Notes: a model not told the origin generated them from the letters alone. A stretch of DNA of 64,000 bases from an uncultured Chloroflexota bacterium (GCA_937974245.1 CALJKV010000015.1:51722-115721); one strand, 5' to 3'. Positions 43,245 through 53,255 are shown, counted from the first letter of the stretch. Numbers and translations: made by a program.

Positions 43245-44273
43245 ATGCTATCACGCAAATCCGTTCTCATCGTAATTGTTTTAATCACCGGGCTGTTTCT
43301 GGTTGCCTGCCAGCCAGCAGCGCCGACAACAGTCGCACCGGCTACTTCCGTATCCGAAACCGCTGCAAACCAGCCCGACTATGCCGGCAAGAAAGTGTTG
43401 TTTGTGAATTCTTACCACGAAGGCTATGAATGGTCAGATGGTATTGGCACCGGTATTCACAGTGTGCTCGATCCCAGTGGCGTGGAAATTCGTGACTTCT
43501 ACATGGATACCAAGAACAATCCCAGCAGTGATTTTTGTATGCAGGCGGGCAATGATGCACAAGCAGTGATTGATAGTTTCCAACCGGATGTGATCATCGC
43601 CTCCGACGACAACGCTCAACGCTGTCTGATTGTGCCCCACGTCCTCAATACAACCGAACCGGTAGTCTTTACCGGCGTAAATTGGGATGCATCTAAATAC
43701 GGGTATCCAACAGACCATGTGACCGGCATGGTTGAAGTTGAATTGATTGACCAGTTGTTCGATCACTTGCGACGCTACGCGAACGACGAACGCCTTGCAA
43801 TGGTCACCATTGACACCGAAACTGAGCGCACTGTTGCTGATGTTTACAACGAGCGTTTCTTTGATAGGAAGATGACGGCCTATTTTGCCACGACACAGGA
43901 TGAATTTGAATCTATGTTCCTGCAGGCCCAGGAGAACGCTGACATTATTTTGGTAAGTAATAATGCGGGTACTGAGTGGGATGATGCCCGCGCACAGGCG
44001 TTCTTTAACACCAACACCCGTGTTGCCACTGGCTCAATCAATGCCTGGATCGCACCTTATGCCCTCATCACGATTGGGAAAGTTCCCGAAGAACTGGGTG
44101 AGTGGGCGGCACAAACTGCGTTGAGTATTCTGGATGGAACCCCCATTTCGGACATCGCGATTGAGACCAACAAGCGCGGCACACTCATTTTGAATCTCAA
44201 CATCGCTGAAGCGTTGGACATCACGTTTGAACCCAATATGCTCCGATTTGCTGAAATCTATGGTGGCGAATAG
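43245..44273 (+). CDS. Lipoprotein substrate-binding protein, ABC_sub_bind-like
   Basis: 342 residues from ATG 43245 with AAGGG upstream. Lipoprotein signal with lipobox LVAC (LITGLFLVACQP), so it is anchored outside the membrane. The mature part has KKVLFVNSYHEGYEWSDGI, PDVIIASDDNAQR, PVVFTGVNWDASKYGYP and ADIILVSNNAGTEWD, the periplasmic binding fold of the PF04392 type. No ABC permease or ATPase gene is adjacent. Instead it begins an operon of signalling genes, so it probably presents a ligand to the sensor proteins encoded next. Ligand unknown. Confidence 0.85.
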   Translation: MLSRKSVLIVIVLITGLFLVACQPAAPTTVAPATSVSETAANQPDYAGKKVLFVNSYHEGYEWSDGIGTGIHSVLDPSGVEIRDFYMDTKNNPSSDFCMQAGNDAQAVIDSFQPDVIIASDDNAQRCLIVPHVLNTTEPVVFTGVNWDASKYGYPTDHVTGMVEVELIDQLFDHLRRYANDERLAMVTIDTETERTVADVYNERFFDRKMTAYFATTQDEFESMFLQAQENADIILVSNNAGTEWDDARAQAFFNTNTRVATGSINAWIAPYALITIGKVPEELGEWAAQTALSILDGTPISDIAIETNKRGTLILNLNIAEALDITFEPNMLRFAEIYGGE

Positions 44274-44288
44274 CTGGAGGGATTCGAT

Positions 44289-45785
44289 ATGAGCTTTTTA
44301 AAACGCCTGTTTCGCCCAAGCATTTACACACGGATTCTGGGCAGTTTTACGATCGTCATCGCTGCTGTAATCGTTTCTAACATCTTCACTTACGGACAGC
44401 TAATCAACATTCAGGGAATTTCCCAGGAAGCGGTCCCCGTCAGCTTCGAAGTCACCCAAACTCAGGATTTTGGTCTGCTGCTTCAAAGCCTAGAAAGCGG
44501 CCTGGATAAATATTTTCTGGTGCGCGACGCGAACCTGAAAGATACAATTCTGAGTGATCTGGATCAGCTTGAATCACTAGGGCTTTCCATGCAAGCATCA
44601 TCCACCGAACAACTGACTGACTCGGTTGCGGTATTGAATTCCAAGACGACAGAATTTGCCGTCCAGGCGCGATCACTGCTGGATCTGTTAAGTACAAGCG
44701 CGGAAGCCCGCGAAATCAACCAGCAAACCATCCTTTTGCTGGGTCTCATTGATGAGACGAAACAGGCCCAACAAAACCTCTCCAACCAAGTTGCTGGTGT
44801 GGTGGCCTCTATCGCGACCTCCCAGGAATACATCGTTGAGCAATCTGTGGGACAGATTGTTGTGTTTGCCTTCGTCAGCGTTGCTATTGCTGTTGGCGCC
44901 ACAACTGTAGTCACCCGCAGTATTGTGGTGCCGTTGTCACGATTGCAGCAAACGAGCCAGCGAATCGCGTCCGGCGATTTTAGCAGCCGTGTAGCTCTTG
45001 GCAGAATGGATGAACTTGGCCGTCTGGGTACAGCTCTTAATAGTATGGCCGACCAGCTTAAAGCAATTGTTTTTTCCCTGCAAGAACGTACCCGTGACCT
45101 GCAAGCCGTCACGGACGTGAACACGCAGATTTCCACCATTCTGGAAGTAGACCGTCTGTTGCAGGACGTGGTAGACCTGACGAAAGAACGCTTCGGCCTG
45201 TACCATGCCCATATTTACCTGCTGGATGAAGCCAACCGGACGCTGACATTGACGGTAGGTGCCGGGCATGTCGGGCGGCAGATGGTGGCTGAAGTCCGCA
45301 CAATTGATATGACGAACCAGCAGAGTATCGTTGCCAGCGCGGCCCGCAGCCGGCGGGGGGTCATCATTAACGACGTGCGTCAATCCGCGACCTTCTTACC
45401 GCACCCGCTGCTGCCGAATACTGCGTCTGAATTGGCGGTGCCGCTGGTCTCTCGCAGCGAACTTATGGGTGTGCTGGATGTCCAGAGCGACATTCCTGGC
45501 TACTTTACCCAGGATGTGCTGGGCGTGATGGAACTGCTGGCAGGCCAGGTCGCTACCGCCTTGAGTAACGCCAGTCTGTACGAGGTCGCTGAACGCACCA
45601 GCCGCTACGAGCGAGCGATGGGTAACATTGATCGCCAAATTCAGGGCGCAGCAGATATGGACGAGATTTTACAGATCACGGTACGCGAACTGGGCAAAGC
45701 CCTGCGCGTTCCGCATACGGCAATTGAACTGAATGTGAGCAATGGCGATCGTGGCACAGCCATGTTTGTAAGTGATGGGGAATAA
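44289..45785 (+). CDS. Membrane sensor protein with HAMP and GAF domains but no kinase domain
   Basis: 498 residues, GGAGGG before the ATG. TM1 (ILGSFTIVIAAVIVSNIFTY, about 16-37), an outside helical region of about 150 residues, TM2 (VVFAFVSVAIAVGATTVVT, about 190-212), HAMP (PLSRLQQTSQRIASGDFSSRV in part) and a GAF domain (LDEANRTLTLTVGAGHVGRQ, NTASELAVPLVSRSELMGVLDVQ in part, about 275-430). The C-terminal 60 residues start what looks like another GAF unit (DEILQITVRELGKALRVPH) but stop. With no transmitter domain it should act with the kinase encoded five bases downstream. Confidence 0.87.
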   Translation: MSFLKRLFRPSIYTRILGSFTIVIAAVIVSNIFTYGQLINIQGISQEAVPVSFEVTQTQDFGLLLQSLESGLDKYFLVRDANLKDTILSDLDQLESLGLSMQASSTEQLTDSVAVLNSKTTEFAVQARSLLDLLSTSAEAREINQQTILLLGLIDETKQAQQNLSNQVAGVVASIATSQEYIVEQSVGQIVVFAFVSVAIAVGATTVVTRSIVVPLSRLQQTSQRIASGDFSSRVALGRMDELGRLGTALNSMADQLKAIVFSLQERTRDLQAVTDVNTQISTILEVDRLLQDVVDLTKERFGLYHAHIYLLDEANRTLTLTVGAGHVGRQMVAEVRTIDMTNQQSIVASAARSRRGVIINDVRQSATFLPHPLLPNTASELAVPLVSRSELMGVLDVQSDIPGYFTQDVLGVMELLAGQVATALSNASLYEVAERTSRYERAMGNIDRQIQGAADMDEILQITVRELGKALRVPHTAIELNVSNGDRGTAMFVSDGE

Positions 45786-45790
45786 TCAGA

Positions 45791-48700
45791 ATGAGTGAAA
45801 AGAAACCACAGCGCCGCACCCGGCGTTCCATTCGCACTCAATTATCATTGGCCTTTATCGCGCTAGCGATTGTGCCGGTCTTAATCACGTTTCTGGGTTA
45901 CCTTTTATCGGTTAGAGATGTGCCGGTCAGAGATCTTGAAATCAGCCTGGGTAGCCGGATTGCAACCGCTCAGCGGGTTATCGCTGCCAGTCTTGAATCC
46001 CAAATTTCGCTGTTGCGGTCGATAGCTGCAGGTGATGAACTTGAACAGATTTTAGCAGTAATTGACAGTCGCTATACGGGCACGGCCGCAGAGATTGAGG
46101 CAAACCTGCTAGCATTGGATGCGATGTGGCGAGAGTCGCAATCGGAATCAGACCCCTTGATTAGGGGCGTTCTTGATCATCCAGTAGCCAATGGACTCAA
46201 AGAATTCAATCAATCATTCCCGGATCACGTTGAGGTTTTCATTACGGATCGATACGGTGCTGCCGTTGCAGCCACCAACCTGACTTCGGATTACTATCAG
46301 GCGGATGAAGCCTGGTGGCAGGCCGCCTGGAATAATGGTGCAGGTGCGATTTATGTCGCACAGGCAGTTGACTTTGACGACAGTGCGGGTGCATTCAGTA
46401 TCAATATGGCAGTCCCGATCATAGACGATAACACCAGTCAAGTTATAGGTATCCTGCGGACGACTTACAATATCGGCGCCATGATTACCACACTTGAAAG
46501 CCTGCGCTTCCTAGAAACTGGGCGTATTGAATTGGTGGACAGCCAGGGATATGCTTTGTTCGTCTCACAGGCTACTGCTGGTGAAGCCAATACACCGTTT
46601 ATTGCCCCAAGTCAGTTAGATACACCGACCAATCCCAACCCTGGTATTGTGAATACCAAGCTAAACGGCACTCAGGTTCTTGTCAAGTCTGCTGTACTAA
46701 CGACAGGCGGTCAATCCCCCGTAATTGATAGCCTTAACTGGCATATTGTTGCATTGGAAAGTGAAGAAGAAGTATTTCGCGCCATCAATGCAATGATCAC
46801 AGTTGTTATAGCCGGTGTAGCGATCATTGTTGTCATCGTGGGTATGATAAGTTTTGTCGGTGCGCGGTGGTTTGTCAGTCCATTAGGTGTTTTGACCGAT
46901 GCAGCCAGCCAATTGCGGTCTGGTGATCTAAAAGCGCGTGCCGAAATCAAACGGCAGGATGAATTTGGTGTGCTGGCAGATACCTTCAATGCGATGTCCG
47001 ACCAGATTCAGAGTTCAATTTCTAATCTGGAAGTGAACGTGGCAGCCCGTACCCGTGACCTGGCGACGACGGTAGAAGTCGGCCAGCTTGCCACCAGCAT
47101 CTACGAAGAACGGGAACTCACGCCGAAGCTGGTTGAATATATCCGCGCACAGTTTGGCCTGTACTATACGCAGATTTACTTCATTGACGAAGCCCGCCGT
47201 TACGCGGTGCTGCGGCACGGCACCGGCGATGTGGGCAAGGAATTACTGGCGCGGCAGCACAAGCTTGATCTGGCGCAGACTTCGATTGTGGCGCGGGTGG
47301 TGCAGACAAGAGAACCGGTGCTGGTAGCGAATACCGAAGCCAGCGACATTCACCGCCCCAACCCACTTCTGCCGAATACCCACTCAGAAGCTGCCTTACC
47401 GCTGGTAGCCGGTGATGAAGTTTTCGGTGTGCTCGATATGCAGGCTGAGCGAGCCGGAACGTTTAACCCGGAAAACCTCTCGGTGTTCCAGGCGATGGCG
47501 AACCAGGTTGCATCGGCGCTGCGAGGCGCGCAGGCTTACAGCCGCGCTCAAGAAGCCATTGAACGTGCGGAAACCATCAACCGCCGCCTGACCAGCGATA
47601 CCTGGAAGGGCTACCTGGACAAGTCGAAGGCCGCTGGTCGCATCGGTTATGAGTACAATCTGGAATCGCCGCAGCCGCTCAGCCACGAACTAAAACACAC
47701 ACCGGAAAAAGTGGTTGAAAAAGATCGCGCTACGCAGCCGATTCTCTTGCGCGGCCAGCAGATCGGCACGCTGCTGGTGCAGGAAGATAACGACTGGCGT
47801 GAGTGGCGGCCTGATGAACTCACTCTGATTGAAGGTGTGGCAGGTCGTGTCGCCCAGGCGCTTGAGCAGTTCCGCGCCTTCGATGAGACGCAGTCCGCAT
47901 TGCAGGCAACTGAGGCGCTCTATCGGGTCAGCGGCGAAGTCAACCGGGCGGCGACGCTGGATGATATCCTTCAGACCCTGGTGAATTTAACCGCTGTCGG
48001 TCAGTTTGACCGGGCGAACTTCCTCATGTTTGATCGTCCCTGGGTGGATGAGAAACCGGATACGGCGACGGTGATGGCCGTGTGGGAGCGTGATGGTAGT
48101 GCGCCGCGCGCCCCGCTTGGAACAGCTTATCCTGTGGCGGCGTTCCCGTTCATTGACATGATGGAAACTGATAAGCCATTTATCGTAGCGGATCGCGATT
48201 CGGATGCACTGACCGACGAGACTCTGCGGTCTGTGCTACAGCGGCTGGGGATGCGCAGTGTCGTATTCTTCGCCCTGGTTGCCAATAATGAATGGGTAGG
48301 GCTGCTCACTGCTCAGTCTGGGAACCCGCGCAGTGTCAGTGACGACCAGGTGCGGCAGTTGATTAGTGTATCCGGCCAGGCAGCGAACGTCATCCAGAAC
48401 ATCCGACTGCTGGAACAGGCGCGAAAACGCGCTCTGGAAATGGAAACGGTAGCTAACGTAAGCGCCGCCGCCGCGACCATTCTGGATGTTAACAGCCTGC
48501 TTCAAGCGGTGGTTGACCTGACCAAACAGAGCTTCAATCTCTACCATGCGCATGTGTACTTGCTGAATGAAACCGGGGACACACTGGTACTGGTTGCCGG
48601 CTCGGGTGATGTCGGCCAGGCCATGAAGGATCGCGATCACAGCATCGCACTCAATCACGAAGCCAGTGTGGTAGCGACTGCTGCCCGTACCCGGAAAGGT

Positions 48701-49681
48701 GTCGTTATCGGCGATGTCGCCCAGAACCCGACACACCTTCCGAACCCACTGCTGCCAGAGACCCGCTCAGAAATGGCCGTGCCGATGGTTGTGGGTGAAG
48801 TGTTAGTCGGCGTGCTGGATGTGCAGTCGCAGCAGGTCAACCACTTCACTCTTGAAGATCTGCGTATCCAGTCCACATTGGCTGACCAGATTTCGGTGGC
48901 AGTGGAAAATGCCCGCGCCTACCAACGCCAGCTTGAAACCGCCGAAAAGTTGCGCGAGGTTGACCGGCTCAAATCACAGTTCCTGGCGAACATGAGTCAT
49001 GAACTGCGGACACCACTCAACTCGATCATCGGTTACTCCGAGGTGCTGTTAGATGGAATTGACGGCGACCTGACGGAAGATGCCATTGAAGATGTCGAAG
49101 CCATTCACAGCGGCGGCAGACATCTGCTGACCATGATTAACGAAATCCTTGACCTGGCGAAGATTGAGGCCGGGCAGATGAAGCTGGAGCGCCGTCGGAC
49201 CGAGTTAGAAGAAATCGTGACCGATGCGGTGCACACCAGCCAGATTCTTGTCAAGGATAAGTCGGTTGAGCTGAAAGTGGTTGCTGAACCGGACATGCCG
49301 CCCGTTTTTGGCGACCCGATCCGTATTCGCCAGATCATCCTCAATCTGTTGAGCAATGCCTCAAAGTTCACCGAAAATGGTGAGATTGTTGTGAGTTACG
49401 GATTGCAGGATAACCAGACGGCCTTTGTCAAAGTGCAGGATACGGGTATCGGGATGTCACCCGAAGGGTTGACCCTGATATTTGAACAGTTCCAGCAGGT
49501 GGATGGCTCGTCTACACGCCGCGCCGGTGGTACCGGGCTGGGGCTGACCATCACCCGCTACCTGGTTGACATGCACCAGGGCGAGATCTTTGTCGAAAGC
49601 GAACTGGGCATAGGGTCAACTTTCTGGTTCACGCTGCCGCTTCATGTTGCCGAAGAAATCCCTACCCTGGAGGCCAAATAG
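45791..49681 (+). CDS. Large membrane histidine kinase, Cache-HAMP-GAF(3)-HisKA-HATPase
   Basis: 1296 residues. TM1 about 15-36, an outside double-Cache-like region to about 330 (ITDRYGAAVAATNLTSDYYQADEAWWQAA in part; IELVDSQGYALFVSQ), TM2 about 331-356 and HAMP. Three GAF-type domains follow, near 430-590, 690-870 and 880-1040; the first and third share the 'NPLLP.T.SE.A.PLV.G..V.GVLD.Q' pattern with the GAF of the preceding gene. The kinase core is ANMSHELRTPLNSIIGYSEVL (phospho-His about 1068, shown in part), N-box LLSNASKFTENGEI, G1 VQDTGIGMS and G2 GGTGLGLTITRYLVDMH. No receiver of its own; receivers are supplied by the next genes. Confidence 0.92.
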   Translation: MSEKKPQRRTRRSIRTQLSLAFIALAIVPVLITFLGYLLSVRDVPVRDLEISLGSRIATAQRVIAASLESQISLLRSIAAGDELEQILAVIDSRYTGTAAEIEANLLALDAMWRESQSESDPLIRGVLDHPVANGLKEFNQSFPDHVEVFITDRYGAAVAATNLTSDYYQADEAWWQAAWNNGAGAIYVAQAVDFDDSAGAFSINMAVPIIDDNTSQVIGILRTTYNIGAMITTLESLRFLETGRIELVDSQGYALFVSQATAGEANTPFIAPSQLDTPTNPNPGIVNTKLNGTQVLVKSAVLTTGGQSPVIDSLNWHIVALESEEEVFRAINAMITVVIAGVAIIVVIVGMISFVGARWFVSPLGVLTDAASQLRSGDLKARAEIKRQDEFGVLADTFNAMSDQIQSSISNLEVNVAARTRDLATTVEVGQLATSIYEERELTPKLVEYIRAQFGLYYTQIYFIDEARRYAVLRHGTGDVGKELLARQHKLDLAQTSIVARVVQTREPVLVANTEASDIHRPNPLLPNTHSEAALPLVAGDEVFGVLDMQAERAGTFNPENLSVFQAMANQVASALRGAQAYSRAQEAIERAETINRRLTSDTWKGYLDKSKAAGRIGYEYNLESPQPLSHELKHTPEKVVEKDRATQPILLRGQQIGTLLVQEDNDWREWRPDELTLIEGVAGRVAQALEQFRAFDETQSALQATEALYRVSGEVNRAATLDDILQTLVNLTAVGQFDRANFLMFDRPWVDEKPDTATVMAVWERDGSAPRAPLGTAYPVAAFPFIDMMETDKPFIVADRDSDALTDETLRSVLQRLGMRSVVFFALVANNEWVGLLTAQSGNPRSVSDDQVRQLISVSGQAANVIQNIRLLEQARKRALEMETVANVSAAAATILDVNSLLQAVVDLTKQSFNLYHAHVYLLNETGDTLVLVAGSGDVGQAMKDRDHSIALNHEASVVATAARTRKGVVIGDVAQNPTHLPNPLLPETRSEMAVPMVVGEVLVGVLDVQSQQVNHFTLEDLRIQSTLADQISVAVENARAYQRQLETAEKLREVDRLKSQFLANMSHELRTPLNSIIGYSEVLLDGIDGDLTEDAIEDVEAIHSGGRHLLTMINEILDLAKIEAGQMKLERRRTELEEIVTDAVHTSQILVKDKSVELKVVAEPDMPPVFGDPIRIRQIILNLLSNASKFTENGEIVVSYGLQDNQTAFVKVQDTGIGMSPEGLTLIFEQFQQVDGSSTRRAGGTGLGLTITRYLVDMHQGEIFVESELGIGSTFWFTLPLHVAEEIPTLEAK

Positions 49682-49684
49682 TTC

Positions 49685-51787
49685 ATGCCGTCTCTGTTTA
49701 CAAAGGTGGTATGCCTGGAATGTCAGCATGAAGTAACCGCCGAAATCGGGCTGACAGCCTGCCCGCAATGTGGTTCCAACTGGTTGGATGCACAGTATGA
49801 CTATACTACAGTGGCGGGTCTCTGGCCCGCCACTCTGGCGTCCCGAGAGCGTTCGATGTGGCGGTATGCTGAACTGCTGCCGCTGGATGCGCCGGATGCC
49901 GACTTGTTGATGGGTGAGGGGTTCACCTCGCTTAATCGTCTGCCGCACTATGAACGGTTGTACGGCCATCGCCATATCTATATGAAAGATGAGCGCCAGG
50001 GGCCGACCAGCTCATTCAAAGACCGGCAGGCGGCGCTTTCGGTGCAGGCCATGTCCCGCGCCGGCGTAAAAGAATGCGTGCTGGCCTCTACCGGCAATGC
50101 CGGGGTTGCCTATGCCGCCTACTGCGCCCGCGCTGGAATCAAGCTGTGGCTCTTCCTGACAAGCCTGGCGATTGCCGACAAACTGCGTGAGGCCGCCTTG
50201 TATGGTGCGGAAGTTGTGCGCGTTTCCGGCACGTATGATGAAACCAAACATGTCGCGGCGGAATTCGCCCGGCGTAAGGGCATTCATCTTGACCAGGGAG
50301 CGAAGGCTATCCCCGGCAAGGAGAGTATGAAAACCCTGGCCTATGAGATTGCGGAGCAGCTGGGCCTGAAACTTCACCCCGACCAACCTGGCAAATGGCA
50401 TGCCCCGGACTGGTACATCCAGGCGGTGAGTGGCGGCATCGGCCCGCTGGGTGTCTCGAAGGGCTTCAGTGAACTCTACCGGATGGGCCTGATTGACCGG
50501 ATGCCGAAGCTGGGCATTGTCCAGGCAGCAGGGTGTGCGCCAATGGTCAAGGCCTTCCATGCCGGGCAGACCAAGGCCGCCCCGGTTGTCCCCAAGACGC
50601 TGATTACCGTGCTGGCTACCGGCGACCCCGGCCATGCCTACACGCTACTGCGTGACTCTGTGTCAGATAACGGCGGCACGATGGTGTCCGTTGACGACGG
50701 CAAAACGTTCGAGGCTATGCGGCAGTTGGCGCGGCAGGGAGGCTGTTCGGTAGAACCGGCGACTGCGGTGGCGTTTGCCGGCCTTGAGCAGATGCTGGCC
50801 GATGGCACGATTCAGACGGACGAGGTGGTTGTTGTCAACTGTTCCGGCCATACGTTCCCGGTGGAGAGCCACATTCTGGGCGACCAGTTGGTACTTGACC
50901 TCGAACTGAACCCGGCTGAGCAGGCACGCGAAGAAGGCCTGGACGCTGCGATTCGCAGCCTGGACGAACAGGCAACTTCCATTCTGATTGTGGATGATAA
51001 CCCGAATGACCGCCGCCTGATCCGCCGCTTATTGCAGCGTTACAAACGCTACCGGATTCATGAAGCGGGCAGCGGGAACGAAGCGCTGCGCCTTGTCCGG
51101 GAGCAGCAGCCCGACCTGATTATTGCCGACCTCACCATGCCGGAGATGGATGGTTTTACCTTACTGGAAAATCTCAAGAATAATCCACAGACCGCCCATA
51201 TTCCGGTGACGGTAGTTTCCGCCAAAAATCTCTCCGCGAATGATACCAAACTGCTCAACGAGTACAGCGAATCCGTATGGGCGAAGGGCGGGTTTGAAAC
51301 CCGCCAGCTGGTGGATCATATTGCCGAAAAGCTGGGGCATTCACCCAGTACGCCTTCCCGCGCCCAGCCGGCCAGGTCGGGCACGACTCAGGCAGATAAG
51401 CCCGTCGTTACAGCGGACATGGAAACTATTGTCATCGTAGAAGATAATCCCTATGATCGGCGGTTGGCGCGGCGGTTGTTAGAAAGTGGCGGCTATTACC
51501 GCGTGATTGAAACGTCTACCGGGCGCGACGGCCTGAAAGCCATTTATGCGTACCGTCCGGCGCTGGTGCTGCTCGATCTGATGCTGCCGGAGATGGATGG
51601 CTTTTCAGTGTTGGAGGCTATACGCGGCGATAGCGCTCTGCGAGACACACCGGTGATTGTTATTTCCGCAAAAGACCTGTCGCAGCAGGAGCGCGATACA
51701 CTAGCGAACCAGATTTTATCTATCATCACCAAGGCTTCATGGGATAGCAAGCACTTTCTTGATACTGTGCAAAATGCGCTAAAGTAG
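49685..51787 (+). CDS. Threonine synthase-like PLP enzyme fused to two receiver domains
   Basis: 700 residues in one uninterrupted frame. Residues 1-35 form a zinc-ribbon-like CxxC pair (C10, C13, C26, C29). Then comes a fold-type II PLP domain: GEGFTSLNRL, SSFKDRQAA with the PLP Lys112, LASTGNAGVAYAAYCARAG, AVSGGIGPLGVSKGF (phosphate loop) and GCSVEPATAVAFAGLEQML, all as in threonine synthases. Two receiver domains follow: ILIVDDNPNDRRL...IIADLTMPEMDG (phospho-Asp near 480) and IVIVEDNPYDRRL...LLDLMLPEMDG (near 632), each with its acidic pair and switch Lys. GGAGG lies 12 bases before the ATG. This fusion is unusual. Catalysis may be phosphorelay-controlled, or the PLP domain may be an amino-acid sensor. 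Confidence 0.9.
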   Translation: MPSLFTKVVCLECQHEVTAEIGLTACPQCGSNWLDAQYDYTTVAGLWPATLASRERSMWRYAELLPLDAPDADLLMGEGFTSLNRLPHYERLYGHRHIYMKDERQGPTSSFKDRQAALSVQAMSRAGVKECVLASTGNAGVAYAAYCARAGIKLWLFLTSLAIADKLREAALYGAEVVRVSGTYDETKHVAAEFARRKGIHLDQGAKAIPGKESMKTLAYEIAEQLGLKLHPDQPGKWHAPDWYIQAVSGGIGPLGVSKGFSELYRMGLIDRMPKLGIVQAAGCAPMVKAFHAGQTKAAPVVPKTLITVLATGDPGHAYTLLRDSVSDNGGTMVSVDDGKTFEAMRQLARQGGCSVEPATAVAFAGLEQMLADGTIQTDEVVVVNCSGHTFPVESHILGDQLVLDLELNPAEQAREEGLDAAIRSLDEQATSILIVDDNPNDRRLIRRLLQRYKRYRIHEAGSGNEALRLVREQQPDLIIADLTMPEMDGFTLLENLKNNPQTAHIPVTVVSAKNLSANDTKLLNEYSESVWAKGGFETRQLVDHIAEKLGHSPSTPSRAQPARSGTTQADKPVVTADMETIVIVEDNPYDRRLARRLLESGGYYRVIETSTGRDGLKAIYAYRPALVLLDLMLPEMDGFSVLEAIRGDSALRDTPVIVISAKDLSQQERDTLANQILSIITKASWDSKHFLDTVQNALK

Positions 51788-51825
51788 GTATTTTGTAACA
51801 TGTGGTTAGCCGGGAGCATATTAAC

Positions 51826-52209
51826 TTGAGTCAAATACTCATTATTGAGGATAACGAACAGAATGCGCGGATGGCGGCCAAACTGCTGCGCTATGCCGGA
51901 CATGAAGTCATTATCGCTGAAGATGGTGAATCCGGTATGTTATCGCTGCTGGAAACACCACCCGACCTGGTGCTGGTTGACCTGGGGCTGCCGGATATTG
52001 ATGGGCAAACAGTTGTGGCAATGCTGCGCCAGCAGCCCAGTCTGAATCAGACTGCCGTGATCGCTTTTACTGCCTGGCCGGAAGAACAGGCGCAGGAGAT
52101 GGCACGGGCTTACAACTGTGACGGTATTATCACCAAGCCGATTGATACCCGTGCTTTTGCCGGGCAGGTCGCAGACTATTTGCGGCAGAGCAAATCCCGA
52201 CAGAACTGA
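51826..52209 (+). CDS. Single-domain response regulator
   Basis: 127 residues from a TTG with GGGAG nine bases upstream (a GTG at 51802 is the alternative). A lone receiver: ILIIEDNEQNARMAAKLLRYAGH (in part), phospho-Asp in LVLVDLGLPDIDG, Thr in AFTAWPEEQ and switch Lys in IITKPIDTRAF. It has no output domain and resembles DivK/Spo0F-type phosphate shuttles. Position after the kinase and the PLP-REC-REC genes suggests it takes part in the same relay. Confidence 0.92.
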   Translation: MSQILIIEDNEQNARMAAKLLRYAGHEVIIAEDGESGMLSLLETPPDLVLVDLGLPDIDGQTVVAMLRQQPSLNQTAVIAFTAWPEEQAQEMARAYNCDGIITKPIDTRAFAGQVADYLRQSKSRQN

Positions 52210-52314
52210 GTACGATGTTCTATAGGGCCGGTTCTTTTCCATAGGTGGAGGGTTTAACACTCTCCTATACGACCAGCTTATTATTGGCAAATGACTAACC
52301 ACAAGGAGGTTGGC

Positions 52315-53217
52315 TTGATCGGGGAGAAGTTACAGCCCAAAACCGACCTGACAACCAACGGACATAAACCGGTGCATACCGCCAGACCAACGAGCGAATA
52401 CACCTTTAAGCAGTTGGCCGATATTTACAACCAGACGCGATTAGATTATATCGTGCCGATGCCGATGAATGCCCGCAAAATGGAAGAGTATGTCACCAAT
52501 TTTGCTGTGAATCTGGACGCTTCGATAGTCGTCTATGATTGGGAAGGTGAGCTAGCCGGCCTGGGGATGCTCGGTATCCGCGATAGCCGGGCCTGGATTA
52601 CCCGTCTGGGAGTTGTTCCTGACCGGCGTGGTAATAACCTGGGGATGTATATGATGACAACCATGCTGGATGCCGCCCGCCAGCACAACTGTCATCTGGT
52701 ACAGTTGGAGGTAATTCGGGGAAATACCCCTGCCTACCGGATGTTCCACAAATGTGGCTTTCGCGATTCGCGCGATCTGCTGGTTGTCCGCCGCCCGCCC
52801 GGCCCGATCCCGTTCGATAATCCTGAGCCGGATGCTGTCATCACAAACCTGACTGCTGCCGAAATCCAGACCTGCCTGGCAGAAGAGCGTGGGGAAGGCG
52901 CGTCGTGGCTGGATGAGAGCGCTTCGATTTTGCGGGCGGGCAGTTTGCAAGGGCTGCACATCACTCTGTCTTCCGGCGAATCCGGTTGGATTGTCTACCA
53001 GAGTACGGCGTTCCAACTGTCTTTCCTCGTGTTACATACCCCATCGCAGGTGCGGGACCGTATGGCGCTGGCGCTGCTCTACAATATGCACTCGCGTCAC
53101 CCGATGCAGGATACGAAATACGAGAATATCCCGGCGCTCGATCTGCGCTGGCCGGTGTTTCAGAAAATAGGTTATGTCGAGGCTTTCCGCCGGATTGAGA
53201 TGTTCCTCTATTTTTGA
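52315..53217 (+). CDS. GNAT family acetyltransferase-like protein
   Basis: 300 residues from a TTG that has a perfect AAGGAGG five bases upstream; an ATG at 52291 would precede that ribosome binding site. The GNAT core is WEGELAGLGMLGIR, then WITRLGVVPDRRGNNLGMYMM (motif A, acetyl-CoA loop R-R-G-N-N-L-G, shown in part) and VIRGNTPAYRMFHKCGFRDSRDLLVVRR (in part). The C-terminal 130 residues may be a second, degenerate GNAT unit. The last gene of the signalling operon; a terminator follows. Possible role: acetylating a small amine or a protein in response to the relay. Confidence 0.85.
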   Translation: MIGEKLQPKTDLTTNGHKPVHTARPTSEYTFKQLADIYNQTRLDYIVPMPMNARKMEEYVTNFAVNLDASIVVYDWEGELAGLGMLGIRDSRAWITRLGVVPDRRGNNLGMYMMTTMLDAARQHNCHLVQLEVIRGNTPAYRMFHKCGFRDSRDLLVVRRPPGPIPFDNPEPDAVITNLTAAEIQTCLAEERGEGASWLDESASILRAGSLQGLHITLSSGESGWIVYQSTAFQLSFLVLHTPSQVRDRMALALLYNMHSRHPMQDTKYENIPALDLRWPVFQKIGYVEAFRRIEMFLYF

Positions 53218-53255
53218 TGGGCGTGTTTTCGTGATTCTACCGATCTGGGTTATGA

